Part shown: piece after piece, positions 21,130 through 34,900 of the stretch | How positions within the stretch are numbered: the stretch's first letter is position 1 | Layout: every line of letters starts with the position of its first letter | DNA from: Toxorhynchites rutilus septentrionalis | Taxonomy: Eukaryota; Arthropoda; Insecta; Diptera; Culicidae | Length of the DNA stretch: 64,000 nt | Direction of reading: 5' to 3' | Assembly: GCF_029784135.1 (NCBI RefSeq) | Contig: NC_073746.1 | Span: 183,649,983 to 183,713,982 of the forward strand | Notes under the pieces: model-generated | What the model saw: the letters and a program-made list of their open reading frames with translations, nothing else | Told to the model about the DNA's origin: nothing | The model's database searches: none | Made by a program: the position numbers and the translations under genes

Positions 21130-21760
21130 GTCTATGTAACAACGACTCTGAAATTCTGTGTCACTCGCTGTCTATCGCCAATAGTTAGAAGATTCGGAGA
21201 AATTATCAGATTCATGCCCGGTTGCTCAACGACGAACCGGATATTTACATTGCGGCAGATCTTCCGAAAATGCTGCGAGTAACAAGTCCCTAGCACCACA
21301 CCTTCATCGACTTCAAAGCCGCATATGATACAGTCGACCGACGATAGCTATGGAGAATCATGGACGAGCACGGCTTTCTCCGGAAGCCGCCAAGACTGAT
21401 TCAGACAAGGAAGAACTGTGTGCGGGACAGTTTGCGGATCTCATGCGACCAGCCGGAATCGTTTGAGACGCACAGGGGACTTCGAGAATGCGATGGGTGG
21501 AACATGTTGTCAGAATGCCGTTCAGCAGGCCCGCGAATATAATGTTTGATAGTGAATTCACAAGAAGAACAGATGCCCAGCGAGCGAGGGGGTTGGATCA
21601 GACGGACCAGGACTTGGCAAGAATCGGTGTGGCTCAGAGTTGGAGAATTGCAGCTATGTACCGGGTTTATTGGCGAAATAATGTTACAAGTAAGATCCAA
21701 TCTCTTGGGGGTGTAGCATCATTGTAAATTAATCGTAATTTGATAAATTTACTGCATGTT
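21130..21760 (+). pseudogene. RTE-like non-LTR retrotransposon 3' remnant
   Basis: Around 21305-21480 the reverse-transcriptase signature D-F-K-A-A-Y-D-T-V-D-R-R...L-W-R-I-M-D-E-H-G-F is followed by E-S-F-E-T-H-R-G-L-R. From 21488 a second frame carries the C-terminal pattern R-W-V-E-H-V-V-R-M-P...D-L-A-R-I-G-V-A-Q-S-W-R-I-A-A-M-Y-R-V-Y-W-R-N-N. The same C-terminus recurs at 62516-62800. The palm catalytic part between these motifs is deleted. Confidence 0.65.
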
Positions 21761-21790
21761 TTTCGGACATTATTAATCGTAAGACTAAAC

Positions 21791-21813
21791 TTTATTATAT
21801 TTTCGTCTTTATT
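21791..21813 (-). terminator. candidate polyadenylation signals of the SAXO/MAP6-like gene
   Basis: On the minus strand AATAAA occurs at 21813-21808 and again at 21796-21791, about 150-170 bases after the stop codon at 21961-21963. This is the first such pair downstream and gives a short 3' untranslated region that stops just before the RTE-like remnant. Confidence 0.5.
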
Positions 21814-21960
21814 TTTCGAAGCAAACTATTAAAGGGTTATATTAGTAACAATATTATAGTTCTGCTGTCGTTTAGTTGTATATCGTAAACAAAGCAACAA
21901 TAAAAAAAAAGCCGTTATTGTTTTGCGCATCTGCGAAGATTGATGAATCCGCCATTCTTA

Positions 21961-24900
21961 TTATCTTCTATCACGCACATAGTAGGTATGTTGCTTAGTA
22001 ACCTTGGATACCTTCAAGTTATCATTAATAGCATGCGCAGGACAGCGACCATCGTTCTGTTGCACATATTGCATCTTGTACGAGCTAGTGCCGTGGAATT
22101 TATTATCGTCACCAAAAGATATGCTGGACGCATTTGCTTTCGTTGAGCTTTTGGTCACGTTCAATGCTGCGTGATAATCACGCAACGATTTAGTCTGTTG
22201 CATGGTGGAATGTTGACCAATGGCGCTGCTACTCGTGCTGCTAGCGTTCGTTTGAGTTGTCATCGTTGGAGGCGGGCATGGTTGTAGTTTGGCACGTGTT
22301 GTAATACTTCCAGACTCGAGAGTTTTCACGTAGTTTTGCATTCTGGAATCAACCGATTCTTTCTCACGTCGGTGCAATGAGCTGTAACTAGTTCGATTAT
22401 TTGTCGAGTACATGTTATTGTCGTTCAAATTGGATATGCTCTTGCGTTGTATCGACCCGGAGATACTCAAACTGCTACCTGAAGGATGAACATTTGAATT
22501 CTGCTGGCGGCAAAGGATAGCGTTATTAACATTGTCGGAAGATGAAAATGCACTTTTCCGCGAAAACTGTTTAGTGCTAGCAGACTGTGAAATATTCTGC
22601 GACGACTCGTGGCTTGACTCTTGGTGGATCGATGAACTTACATTTGATGACGATTTCGCAGCTACTGACTCAGAATAGATAATATTATTCATTGAGTCTG
22701 CACGACTTGTTTTCATTGTGGAAACATTACTGTTTCCATCACTTACAGCCATTTGAACTAACTTTCCTCCAATAATTTTCGTTGTGGCGTTTTGTTTTGA
22801 TGAAATATTAGTGCTTTCACAGTTGTCATTTGAATGTTGAGAATGTTGAGAGTGTTGAGATGCCATAGAAGAATGCTTTTGAGTAGCAATCGCATTGTTG
22901 TGATGTTGTTCGGCACCATGCTTATCAGTTCCGTTCTCAGTGACCGTTCTCGTAACCCATTTGCCTCCAATTAGTTTTCTCACCTGCACTTGCTTCCCAA
23001 CATCTGAAGCGTGAGTTGTTTTATTGCTTGTATTTCCGCTATTTTCATATGAAGATGTGCTGACAATAGTTTTACTTTGACTATTCTGGGAACTGGTACG
23101 TCCGGAAACCGTTTGATCGTCGTGTTTCATTATCACATTTTTCATATCAGTACTTTTATGTAAGGTGGATAGTTCATCATGTCCAGTGACCCGTCTGTCG
23201 TCAAAAGATTTGTTATATTTCACTTGTCCATCTTCAATAAACTTATCATGACCCGATGCATGGCTTACAGTTTTGTCAGTAACAACTTTCCCATCTATGA
23301 CTATAGTATTACTAGCCGATGAAATGTTGGATCCCGAAGAGTGTTCCTGAGTTCTCACTGTTCCGACTTGTTCTGAAGAAATATTAGAACGATCGTAATC
23401 AAAACTATTATTCGATTGTTCTGTTGTCATAGAAGAGTGCTTCTGTTTAGCAACCGAATTTTTGTCATGCTGTTCGACAACACTCTTATCGGATCCAGTC
23501 TTTGTTACCGTTCTCGTGACCCATTTGCCTGCAACCAGTTTTCTCACTTGCACTTTTTCTCCGATATCCGAAGCATGAGTAGTTTTATGGCTTTCGTTTA
23601 CTTTGTTGTCATGAGACGAGGTGTGGATAATGTCGTTCATCTGACTTTTCTTGGAATTGATATCCGACACTGTCACTTTCCTCATTCCAGTGTTCTCCTG
23701 TAGATGTGCTATTTCGTCGTGACCAGTGACTCGTCTTTCATCAAATGCCGTATCAACCTGTACCCTGCCGTCTTTGATAACCTTTTCAACTCCAGACTTC
23801 TCAGTTACAACTTTGTCGGTAACGACTTTCCCATCGATAACCGTGATATTGCTGGCCAACGAAGCTTTGGATCCAGTGTAATGTGCGTGTGATGTTTTGC
23901 GAATATGTGGTGAAGAACCGTGGGGTAAGCCAGTTATATCATCACCCGAAGATGTTATGTGACCATTTGTTGTTTTTTCACTACTTGAAATAATCTGCCT
24001 AGATGACGTCTGACTTCTGGTGCTTTGCGATACATCCTTAATTGTTTGCGAATCTTCGGAAGACATTGTGTTCATTGCAAAGGATTTCCTCGTGCTACTT
24101 TGTGTACTTTCCCTCATATTTCGCTCAGCCTGAGATAAGGTTTTTTCGATGTTCGTCACGTCATGTATATGCTTCAGGTTATCGGGATGCTGCCTTGGAG
24201 AGGAGATTGTTTGGATATTCGAATCTCCCAAAATATTCGTAGCAGACTGAGAATGAACAGAAGATACCGATTTCTTCGAGGATGTTTGTTTAATCTCAGA
24301 ATGGGTATGGCGTTGTGTGTCATGTGCTGTATGGGAGAGTGCGTGTCCGGTATCTTTCTTAACGCTTGTATCGATGTATCTTTGATTGATTTGATTCTCC
24401 CTACTCTCATCGTGAGATATGTGCGAAGTGGACTCGTAATGCCGTTCATTCGTCTGAGATAGCATGGTGTTATCCTCTGTCTCCGATGTTATAACTTTTT
24501 TGCCCGTAGCTTTCGGTTTTTGACCCTTGACAATAGTCGTGACTTTCTGTGTAGTAACTAGCACAGCTCCATCAAGAATTTGATCAATTTCATGAACTTG
24601 TTTAAGTTCATCTTCTTTGCGTTGCTTAGTTTCCTTATATTCCGTCAATGAGTGATAGTCTCCTTCCATATGCAAATTATCTTTAGGTTTATATTGCTTT
24701 GGGCGCTCTGCTTGTCGGTACTGAGGTTTCTCCACAGGTCTCTCGAATTCACCTTCCGGTCGTAAGTTATCCCCATGCCGAATCGGCTTTGGCCTTTCTC
24801 CTGGTTGGTATTTTGGCTTATGAGGCATATCCATTGTTCCTTCTGATTTGAGATTATCCTCTGGTCGTGTTTGTTTTGGACGTTCAGCTGATTTGAATGG

Positions 24901-27900
24901 AGCTTTCGTTGGGCGCTCAAATTCGCCCTCTGGACGTAGATTGTCATCTTGACGGATCGGCTTCTGTCTTTCGCCTTGCTGATACTTTGGTTTTTCCGGA
25001 GTTTCGAATGAACCTTCAGGTTTCAAATTATCTTCAGGTCTGACTTGTTTCGGTCTTTCGGCAGGTCTGAATGGTGATTTTTCCGGACGATCGAATTCGC
25101 CCTCCGGGCGCAGATTATCGGTTTGTCTAATAGGTTTTTGTCTTTCACCTGGTTGATATTTAGGCTTATCAGGTGTCTCAAACATTCCTTCAGGCTTCAA
25201 ATTGTCTTCTGGTTTAATCTGCTTTGGTATCTCAGCTGGTCGATACTTGGGTTTTTCCGGTGTTGTGAAGGATCCTTCAGGTCTGAGATTATCATCCGGC
25301 TTGATTGGTTTCGGTCGTTCACCCGCAATGTACGTCGTTTTTTCCGTTCGTTCGAAAGTACCATCCAAATATAGATTATCTTCGTGTCGTATAATCTTGG
25401 ACCTCTCCACTGATCGATATTGTGGTTTCTCGGGTGTTTCAAATGTTCCCTCGGGTCTAAGGTTATCCTCGGGACGAATTTGTTTGGGACGTTCAGCCGG
25501 TCGGAACGGTGACTTTTCTGGACGCTCAAAGTTACCCTCTGGACGTAGGTTATCATCCGGACGAATTTGTTTTGGACGTTCTGCTGGTTGATACCTTGGT
25601 TTATCTGGCTTTTCAAATGTTCCTTCGGGCCTCAAGTTGTCCTCAGGACGAATTTGTTTGGGACGTTCAGCTGGTCGGAATGGAGACTTTTCTGGACGCT
25701 CGAAGACGCCTTCAGGACGTAGATTATCGTCAGGGCGGAATTGTTTAGGGCGTTCTCCTGGCTGGTATTTCGGTTTATCCGGACTCTCGAAAGTTCCTTC
25801 AGGTCTCAAGTTATCGTCAGGACGGATTTGTTTCGGACGTTCAGCAGGTCGGAATGGAGACTTTTCGGGTCTCTCAAAATCACCTTCTGGACGCAGATTA
25901 TCATCTGGACGAATTTGCTTTGGACGTTCAGCTGGTTGATATCTCGGTTTATCCGGAGTTTCGAATGTTCCTTCGGGCCTCAAATTGTCCTCTGGACGAA
26001 TTTGTTTGGGACGTTCAGCTGATCGGTACGGAGACTTCTCCGGTCGATCGAACTCGCCTTCAGGACGTAGATTATCGTCAGGGCGAATTTGTTTCGGGCG
26101 TTCCCCTGGTTGATATTTTGGTTTATCCGGACTCTCGAATGTTCCTTCGGGTCTCAGATTGTCTTCTGGGCGAATTTGTTTAGGGCGTTCAGCTGGTCGG
26201 AACGGAGTTCTCTCAGGACGGTCAAATTCACCTTCGGAACGTAGATTATCATCCGGACGAATCTGTTTCGGACGCTCAGCTGGTTGATATTTGGGTTTAT
26301 CCGGTGTCTCAAATGTTCCTTCCGGTCTCAGATTATCCTCAGGGCGAATTTGTTTGGGACGCTCAGCAGGTCGGAACGGAGTCTTCTCTGGTCGGTCAAA
26401 TTGACCTTCGGAACGTAGATTATCATCCGGACGAATTTGTTTCGGACGCTCAGCTGGTTGATATTTCGGTTTATCCGGAGTCTCGAACGTTCCCTCAGGT
26501 CTGAGATTATCCTCTGGGCGAATTTGTTTTGGGCGTTCAGCTGGTCGGAACGGAGTCTTCTCTGGTCGATCAAAATCACCTTCGGAACGTAGATTATCAT
26601 CTGGACGAATTTGTTTCGGGCGTTCGGCAGGTTGATATTTCGGCTTATCCGGTGTCTCAAATGCTCCCTCAGGTCTCAGATTATCCTCTGGACGAATTTG
26701 TTTAGGACGCTCAGCGGGTTGGAACGGAGTCTTCTCTGGTCGGTCAAATTCACCTTCAGAACGTAGATTATCATCCGGACGAATTTGTTTCGGACGCTCA
26801 GCTGGTTGATATTTGGGTTTATCCGGTGTCTCAAATGTTCCTTCCGGTCTCAGATTATCCTCAGGGCGAATTTGTTTGGGACGCTCGGCAGGTCGGAACG
26901 GAGTCTTCTCTGGTCGGTCAAATTCACCTTCGGAACGTAGATTATCATCCGGACGAATTTGTTTCGGGCGTTCGGCAGGTTGATATTTCGGCTTATCCGG
27001 TGTCTCAAATGCTCCCTCAGGTCTCAGATTATCCTCTGGACGAATTTGTTTGGGACGTTCAGCTGGTCGGAACGGAATCTTCTCGGGTCGATCAAATTCG
27101 CCTTCAGAACGAAGATTATCGTCGGGGCGAATTTGTTTCGGACGTTCTGCTGGTTGATATTTTGATTTATCCGGAGTCTCGAACGTTCCCTCAGGTCTGA
27201 GATTATCCTCTGGACGAATTTGTTTGGGACGTTCAGCTGGTCGGAACGGAGTTTTCTCAGGACGGTCAAATTCGCCTTCGGAACGTAAATTATCATCCGG
27301 ACGAATCTGTTTCGGACGCTCAGCTGATTGATATTTCGGTTTATCCGGTGTTTCAAATGCTCCTTCCGGTCTAAGGTTATCCTCAGGACGAATTTGTTTG
27401 GGACGCTCAGCTGGTCGGAACGGAGTCTTCTCTGGTCGATCAAATTCACCTTCGGAACGTAGATTATCATCCGGACGAATTTGTCTCGGACGTTCTGCTG
27501 GTTGGTATTTTGGTTTATCCGGAGTCTCGAACGTTCCCTCAGGTCTGAGATTATCCTCTGGACGAATTTGTTTAGGACGCTCAGCTGGCCGGAACGGAGT
27601 CTTCTCTGGTCGATCGAATTCGCCTTCAGAACGTAGATTATCGTCGGGTCGAATCTGTTTCGGACGTTCTGCTGGTTGATATTTGGGTTTATCCGGTGTC
27701 TCAAATGTTCCTTCCGGTCTCAGATTATCCTCAGGGCGAATTTGTTTGGGACGCTCAGCAGGTCGGAACGGAGTCTTCTCTGGTCGGTCAAATTCACCTT
27801 CGGAACGAAGATTATCATCTGGACGAATTTGTTTCGGGCGTTCGGCAGGTTGATATTTCGGCTTATCCGGCGTCTCAAAGGCTCCTTCAGGTCTAAGGTT

Positions 27901-30900
27901 ATCCTCAGGACGAATTTGTTTGGGACGCTCAGCTGGTCGGAACGGAGTCTTCTCTGGTCGATCAAATTCGCCTTCGGAACGTAGATTGTCATCCGGACGA
28001 ATTTGTTTCGGACGTTCTGCTGGTTGGTATTTTGGTTTATCCGGAGTCTCGAATGTTCCCTCAGGTCTGAGATTATCCTCTGGACGAATTTGTTTAGGAC
28101 GCTCAGCTGGTCGGAACGGAGTCTTCTCTGGTCGATCGAATTCGCCTTCAGAACGTAGATTATCGTCGGGTCGAATCTGTTTCGGACGTTCTGCTGATTG
28201 ATATTTGGGTTTATCCGGTGTCTCAAATGTTCCTTCCGGTCTCAGATTATCCTCAGGGCGAATTTGTTTGGGACGCTCAGCTGGTCGGAATGGAGTCTTC
28301 TCTGGTCGATCGAATTCGCCTTCAGAACGTAGATTATCGTCGGGTCGAATCTGTTTCGGACGTTCTGCTGGTTGATATTTGGGTTTATCCGGTGTCTCAA
28401 ATGTTCCTTCCGGTCTCAGATTATCCTCAGGGCGAATTTGTTTGGGACGCTCAGCAGGTCGGAACGGAGTCTTCTCTGGTCGGTCAAATTCACCTTCGGA
28501 ACGTAGATTATCATCTGGACGAATTTGTTTCGGGCGTTCGACAGGTTGATATTTCGGCTTATCCGGTGTCTCAAAGACTCCTTCAGGTCTAAGGTTATCC
28601 TCAGGACGAATTTGTTTGGGACGCTCAGCTGGTCGGAACGGAGTCTTCTCTGGTCGGTCAAATTCACCTTCGGAACGTAGATTATCATCCGGACGAATTT
28701 GTTTCGGACGTTCTGCTGGTTGGTATTTTGGTTTATCCGGAGTCTCGAACGTTCCCTCAGGTCTGAGATTATCCTCTGGACGAATTTGTTTAGGACGCTC
28801 AGCTGGTCGGAACGGAGTCTTCTCTGGTCGATCGAATTCGCCTTCAGAACGTAGATTATCGTCGGGTCGAATCTGTTTCGGACGTTCTGCTGGTTGATAT
28901 TTGGGTTTATCCGGTGTCTCAAATGTTCCTTCCGGTCTCAGATTATCCTCTGGACGAATTTGTTTAGGACGCTCAGCTGGTCGGAACGGAGTCTTCTCTG
29001 GTCGATCGAATTCGCCTTCAGAACGTAGATTATCGTCGGGTCGAATCTGTTTCGGACGTTCTGCTGGTTGATATTTGGGTTTATCCGGTGTCTCAAATGT
29101 TCCTTCCGGTCTCAGATTATCCTCTGGACGAATTTGTTTAGGACGCTCAGCTGGTCGGAACGGAGTCTTCTCTGGTCGATCGAATTCGCCTTCAGAACGT
29201 AGATTATCGTCGGGTCGAATCTGTTTCGGACGTTCTGCTGGTTGATATTTGGGTTTATCCGGTGTCTCAAATGTTCCTTCCGGTTTCAGATTATCCTCAG
29301 GGCGAATTTGTTTGGGACGCTCAGCTGGTCGGAACGGAGTCTTCTCTGGTCGATCGAATTCGCCTTCAGAACGTAGATTATCGTCGGGTCGAATCTGTTT
29401 CGGACGTTCTGCTGGTTGATATTTGGGTTTATCCGGTGTCTCTAATGTTCCTTCCGGTCTCAGATTATCCTCTGGACGAATTTGTTTAGGACGCTCAGCT
29501 GGTCGGAACGGAGTCTTCTCTGGTCGATCGAATTCGCCTTCAGAACGTAGATTATCGTCGGGTCGAATCTGTTTCGGACGTTCTGCTGGTTGATATTTGG
29601 GTTTATCCGGTGTCTCAAATGTTCCTTCCGGTCTCAGATTATCCTCAGGGCGAATTTGTTTGGGACGCTCAGCTGGTCGGAACGGAGTCTTCTCTGGTCG
29701 ATCGAATTCGCCTTCAGAACGTAGATTATCGTCGGGTCGAATCTGTTTCGGACGTTCTGCTGGTTGATATTTGGGTTTATCCGGTGTCTCGAATGTTCCC
29801 TCAGGTCTAAGATTATCCTCAGGACGGATTTGTTTGGGACGTTCAGCTGGTTGGAACGGAGACTTTTCTGGTCGTTCGAAGTCTCCCTCTGGTCGTAGAT
29901 TGTCGTCGTGTTTAATTGGTTTCGGCTTCTCTCCAGCAATATACACAGATTTTTCAGTCCGTTCAAAGCTACCTTCAATACGGAAATTATCTTCATGACG
30001 TATTATTTGCGATCTCTCCACTTTGCCAACAGTTACTGGTTTTGGACGTTCGAATTCACCTTCGGGTCTCAAATTATCTTTCGGACGAACCTGCTCTGGT
30101 CTCTCAGCAGGACGATATTGTTGCTTTTCAGGAGTTGTAAATTCACCTTCAGTTTTCAAATTATCATCAGGTTTAATCGGTTTTGGACGTTGCCCAGAGA
30201 TATAAACACTTTTTTCAGTTCTCTCGAAAGTTCCTTCTAGGCGCAAGTTATCCTCGTGTCTTACGATTTGGGATCGTTCCACTTTACCAAATACGATTGG
30301 TTGTGGACGCTCGAACTCACCCTCTGGTTTTAAGTTATCTTCTGGACGAACTTGCTTAGGACGTTCAGCTGGACGGAAGGGAGACTTTTCTGGTCGATCG
30401 AATTCGCCCTCGGGACGCAGATTATCATCCGGCCGAATTTGCTTCGCACGTTCTGCTGGTTGGTATTTCGGTTTATCCGGAGTCTCGAAAGCCCCTTCAG
30501 GTCTCAAATTATCTTCTGGACGAATTTGTTTGGGACGTTCTGCTGGTCGGAACGGTGATTTTTCTGGCCGCTCAAACTCGCCCTCGGGATGCAAATTATC
30601 TTCAGGTCGAACTTGTTTCGGACGTTCGCCAGGCTGATATCTTTGTTTTTCCGGCGTTTCAAATGTTCCTTCCGGTCTCAAATTATCTTCTGGACGAATT
30701 TGTTTGGGACGTTCAGCTGGTCGGAATGGTGACTTCTCTGGTCGATCAAAGTCACCTTCTGGACGCAGATTATCATCCGGACGAATTTGTTTCGGACGTT
30801 CGCCAGGCTGATATCTTTGTTTTTCCGGCGTTTCAAATGTTCCTTCCGGTCTCAAATTATCTTCTGGACGAATTTGTTTGGGACGTTCAGCTGGCCGGAA

Positions 30901-31967
30901 TGGTGACTTCTCTGGTCGATCAAAGTCACCTTCTGGACGCAGATTATCATCCGGACGAATTTGTTTCGGACGTTCGCCAGGTTGGTATCTTGGTTTATCC
31001 GGCGTTTCAAATGTTCCCTCAGGTCTCAAGTTATCCTCAGGACGAATTTGTTTCGGACGTTCAGCTGGCCGGAATGGTGACTTCTCTGGTCGATCAAAGT
31101 CACCTTCTGGACGCAGATTATCATCCGGCCGAATTTGTTTCGGACGTTCACCAGGTTGATATCTCGGTTTATCCGGCGTTTCAAATGTTCCCTCAGGTCT
31201 CAAGTTATCCTCAGGACGAATTTGTTTCGGACGTTCAGCTGGCCGGAATGGTGACTTCTCTGGTCGATCAAAGTCACCTTCTGGACGCAGATTATCATCC
31301 GGACGAATTTGTTTCGGACGTTCACCAGGTTGATATCTTGGTTTATCCGGAGTCTCGAATGCCCCTTCAGGTCTCAAATTATCTTCTGGACGAATTTGTT
31401 TGGGACGTTCAGCTGGTCGGAACGGTGATTTTTCTGGCCGCTCAAACTCGCCCTCGGGATGCAAATTATCTTCAGGTCGAACTTGTTTCGGACGTTCGCC
31501 AGGCTGATATCTTTGTTTTTCCGGTGTTTCAAATGTTCCTTCAGGTCTCAGATTATCCTCAGGGCGAATTTGTTTGGGGCGTTCGGCTGGTCGAAACGGT
31601 GACTTATCTGGTCGTTCAAAATCACCCTCTGGTCGCAAATTATCTTCAGGGCGAATTTGTTTCGGACGTTCAGCTGGTCGAAACGTAGTTTTCTCTGGCC
31701 TCTGAAAGTCACCTTCTGGTCTCAGATTATCTTCTGGTCGTATTGGTTTTTGTCTCACTATGTCGTATGAATCTTCCCTCAGTTTAGTTATGTCGATTTT
31801 TTCAAAGTCTTCCTTTGTCCACGTTAGTCTGCGATTGGTTACATTTTGCTCTGTGCTGCTGCGTTCGATGGATGTAGCTTGTGTGCGACTTAAATACTCA
31901 TCGGCATCTTCCTTCGTCCAAGTGCGTCGCCTAACAAACGTACTCTCTTCATTCAGTTCAGACGTTT
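21961..31967 (-). CDS. exon 5 of the SAXO/MAP6-like gene (repeat array and C-terminus)
   Basis: A single 10,007-base exon with acceptor TTTCGCAG|AA completing a split Glu codon. It opens with two short R-R-x-(T/L)-T-W-T-K-E-D repeats, then runs into about 82 modules of 29 residues (31755-24650) and a Ser/Thr/His/Gln-rich region to TAA at 21961-21963. The frame stays open for about 3,335 codons, so strong purifying pressure on frame is evident. The part right of 31758 has no ATG, so a gene prediction limited to one open frame would wrongly start at a GTG. Confidence 0.9.
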
Positions 31968-34900
31968 CTGCGAAAGAATTGGATGATCAAATACGTAACA
32001 GATTGCGCACAAATAATATGAATAAATGGTACCTTTCTGATAAAAGTTCTCAGTGTTGCTGACAGTAGCTGTTTTCGAAGATGTTTGAGTTGTTGCACCA
32101 CCACAGTTGAAGCAATTGTGACGACTGGAAAAAAGAGTCAAAATTTAATAAGAAATTTGTTATTGTCAACGTATTATTGTTAACGTCACACGCAATAATA
32201 TGTTAGGAAAATATTGAGAAACAAAACTATTCGCTTTTATGTTTCTCAATGTTCGTTTTGACGTGGAAAAGATGCAGAAGATCGTAAATGGGTTCAACAA
32301 TGAGTTTGGCAAATTAGACACAATTTGTGCTCCATATCAACATTGTGGCGTTACATTATGAGTGCTGGCAAGGCTAGATTTTCAGGATGGTTTTACAATC
32401 TATCAGAGCTGCAGCATCACAGCAGTTCCATCACTCACTTCAAATACCGGTCAAGGAAAAGATTGATTGATTTGATTGAGAAGTTCTTTGTGGCTTCCTT
32501 ACCAGACTTCACAAGTCTGTAATAGCTCTCACCGTGACGAGGGTGATGCAGAAACGGGTGATTAAATGGTAGTCACCGTTAAAGAAGAATTCTATGCGCA
32601 GATAGAGCGATAATACGATCGTTGCCTAAAACATGGCAAAAAAATCGTTATCAATGATTTAACACGTTGAGCCCCGTGTCGGTCTCTAGGGACCGACGTT
32701 GATCTTTTCGATGGAAAAACGTTGATCACTGGGACTGACAGTTGCAAAATAAGGAAATATAAAAAAAATGTTTTCGGATGTTTTACGACATGTGACTGCT
32801 TTCTGACTGCTGAATAGTCAAGTTTCTGACTATTTTATTTTCATACAGTAAATATCCTTAGGAGAGAGGACTGACACTGATATTGTGCAAATGCTCCAGA
32901 TACGGGATGAATGGGAAGTGCAGCAAGAAAAATTCGAGGTTGAACGTGTTAAACACTCAGGTTGGCCAAGGGGATTAGCTCAGACAGGTAAAGGACATTT
33001 TCAGGATAGTGCTCCAGAAATGTCTGGACGATGGTCGCTTTCCTAAACAATAGAAAATACAGAAGTTAGTGTAGCTGCCGAAACTAGGAAAAACCTCGGG
33101 AGTATCAACATCATATATGCCTGCTGGATATGCTCGGAAAAATCTTGGAAAGGATTATCCTTGACCGGCTGACAAAATGTACGGAGAGTAATAATGGTCT
33201 GTCAAAAATGCAGTTTGGTTTCCGGAAAGGCAGGCCCACTGTTTGTGTTATCCGCACGGTTATCGGAAAAGCTGAGAAGTCGTCGAAACAAAAGCGGAGA
33301 GTGACCGACACTGCGCAGTGGCCACGATCGACGTGAGAAATGTGTTCAATAGCGCTAACTGGGGCGCTACTGCCGAGTTCCTGTATCGTATGAAGGTTCC
33401 TGGGTACCTGTGCAGAATTCTAGGAAGCTATTAACATAACCACGTTCTAGTCTACGAGAAGGGCAGAGGGCAGATACTGATGAAGATAACGGAAGGAGTA
33501 CAACAAGTCTCTATCCTGGTTTCAACGCTGTCGAATCTTATGTACAACGGAGTGCTGACATTGAAGCTTTCCAAAGACGTGGAGATCGTGGGCTTCGCGG
33601 ACGATATCGCACTCACATTGACAGGCGAGACACTGGAAGAGGTGATGATGTACAGTACATTGCCACAGTAGGAAACTGAATGCAAGCGTATGTTAAAGTA
33701 CTTGGGAGTTATGATCGACGACCGACTGAGTTTCAATAACCACGTCGACTACGCCTGCGAAAAAGCTAGGATAATGCCGAACATCGCTGGACCCTGCAGT
33801 AGTAAAAGGCGTCTTATAGCTACTGTATACTTGTCAATACTGTGGTACGGAGCGCCAGCCTGGTCTGCGATTCTTGAAAACGGAATCGCAGGAAACTGAA
33901 CCGTACGTGTCGGCTCATGGTGATGAGAGTTGCGAGTGCATATAGGACGATTTCTTTGGAAGCAGTGTGCGTTATCGTCGGCATGATCCCGATTGACATA
34001 AGCCTGGCGGAAGACGGTGAGTGTTATATACGTGAAAAAACCAACGATGTCCAGAAACAGCAAGAGCAGAATCACTATTGAAGTGGAAGTATGAATGGGA
34101 CACGCATGGGCTCATACCGATAATATCGACTTGGCTGAACGGGAAGCACGGAGAGGTGAATTTTAGTCTGACACAGTTCCTGTCTGGATATGGTTGCTTC
34201 AGGCAATATTTACACCGGTTCGGGTACGCAAGGTCGCCACTCTGTCCGGAGTGTGAAGATGCGGAAAAAACCGGAGCACGTCGTATTCATATGTCTCAGA
34301 TTCACCGCAAGGCCCGAGTGCACATCACACATCATGTCCGAATTACAGCGAAAGTGGAGGACCGACCAGCGTGCCTGATTGATTAAGGAGAACATCTGCA
34401 ATGATTGCTCTAACGGATGGTACCCCACGAGAGTAGCTGCATTCCGGCATTCCGCTGGTAAGAGAAATCCTGCGAGGGTGACTGAAACGGGGCGCGCGTT
34501 ACGTTGGAGGGCGTTTCCTAATCGGTTCACGTCTCGACACGTGAGAAACCCCGCGAGGGTGGCTGTGACGGGTTGCGCGTCAAGTTGGAGGGCAACTCCT
34601 AATCGGTACACGTCTCGTCGGGTAAAGTAACAGTGGCGAACCAGCCAAAAGAGTTGAAAGTCACTATAAAAGAGAAAAACAAAAATACTGGCGAAATGGA
34701 ATGCAAGCGGAGTTTCGAATACCAAAAGGCGTGCAGGCAGTGCCTGATCGTGGACTGGAAGGATGAACACTGCGAGGATCGTTTCTAAGGAGCGAGCGTC
34801 AAGGAAGGAGTCGTCTAGCCGGTGCATACCCTACGAGAGTAGCCGTGCGGAGTGCGCGTTTTGTTTAAGGGCACTACTTATTAGACGTTCTGTTGGGAAG

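Noticed and set aside
30555..31688. 377-codon plus-strand frame and similar antisense frames across 25-31.7 kb
   Set aside because: Mirror readings of the 174-bp coding repeat. Codon bias of the sense modules simply avoids stops on the other strand; the sense frame is open over 10 kb and has splice support.
21961..31758. The long frame as a complete single-exon protein starting at 31758
   Set aside because: That position is a GTG within a longer open exon; an acceptor at 31968 and upstream exons in matching phase explain it better.
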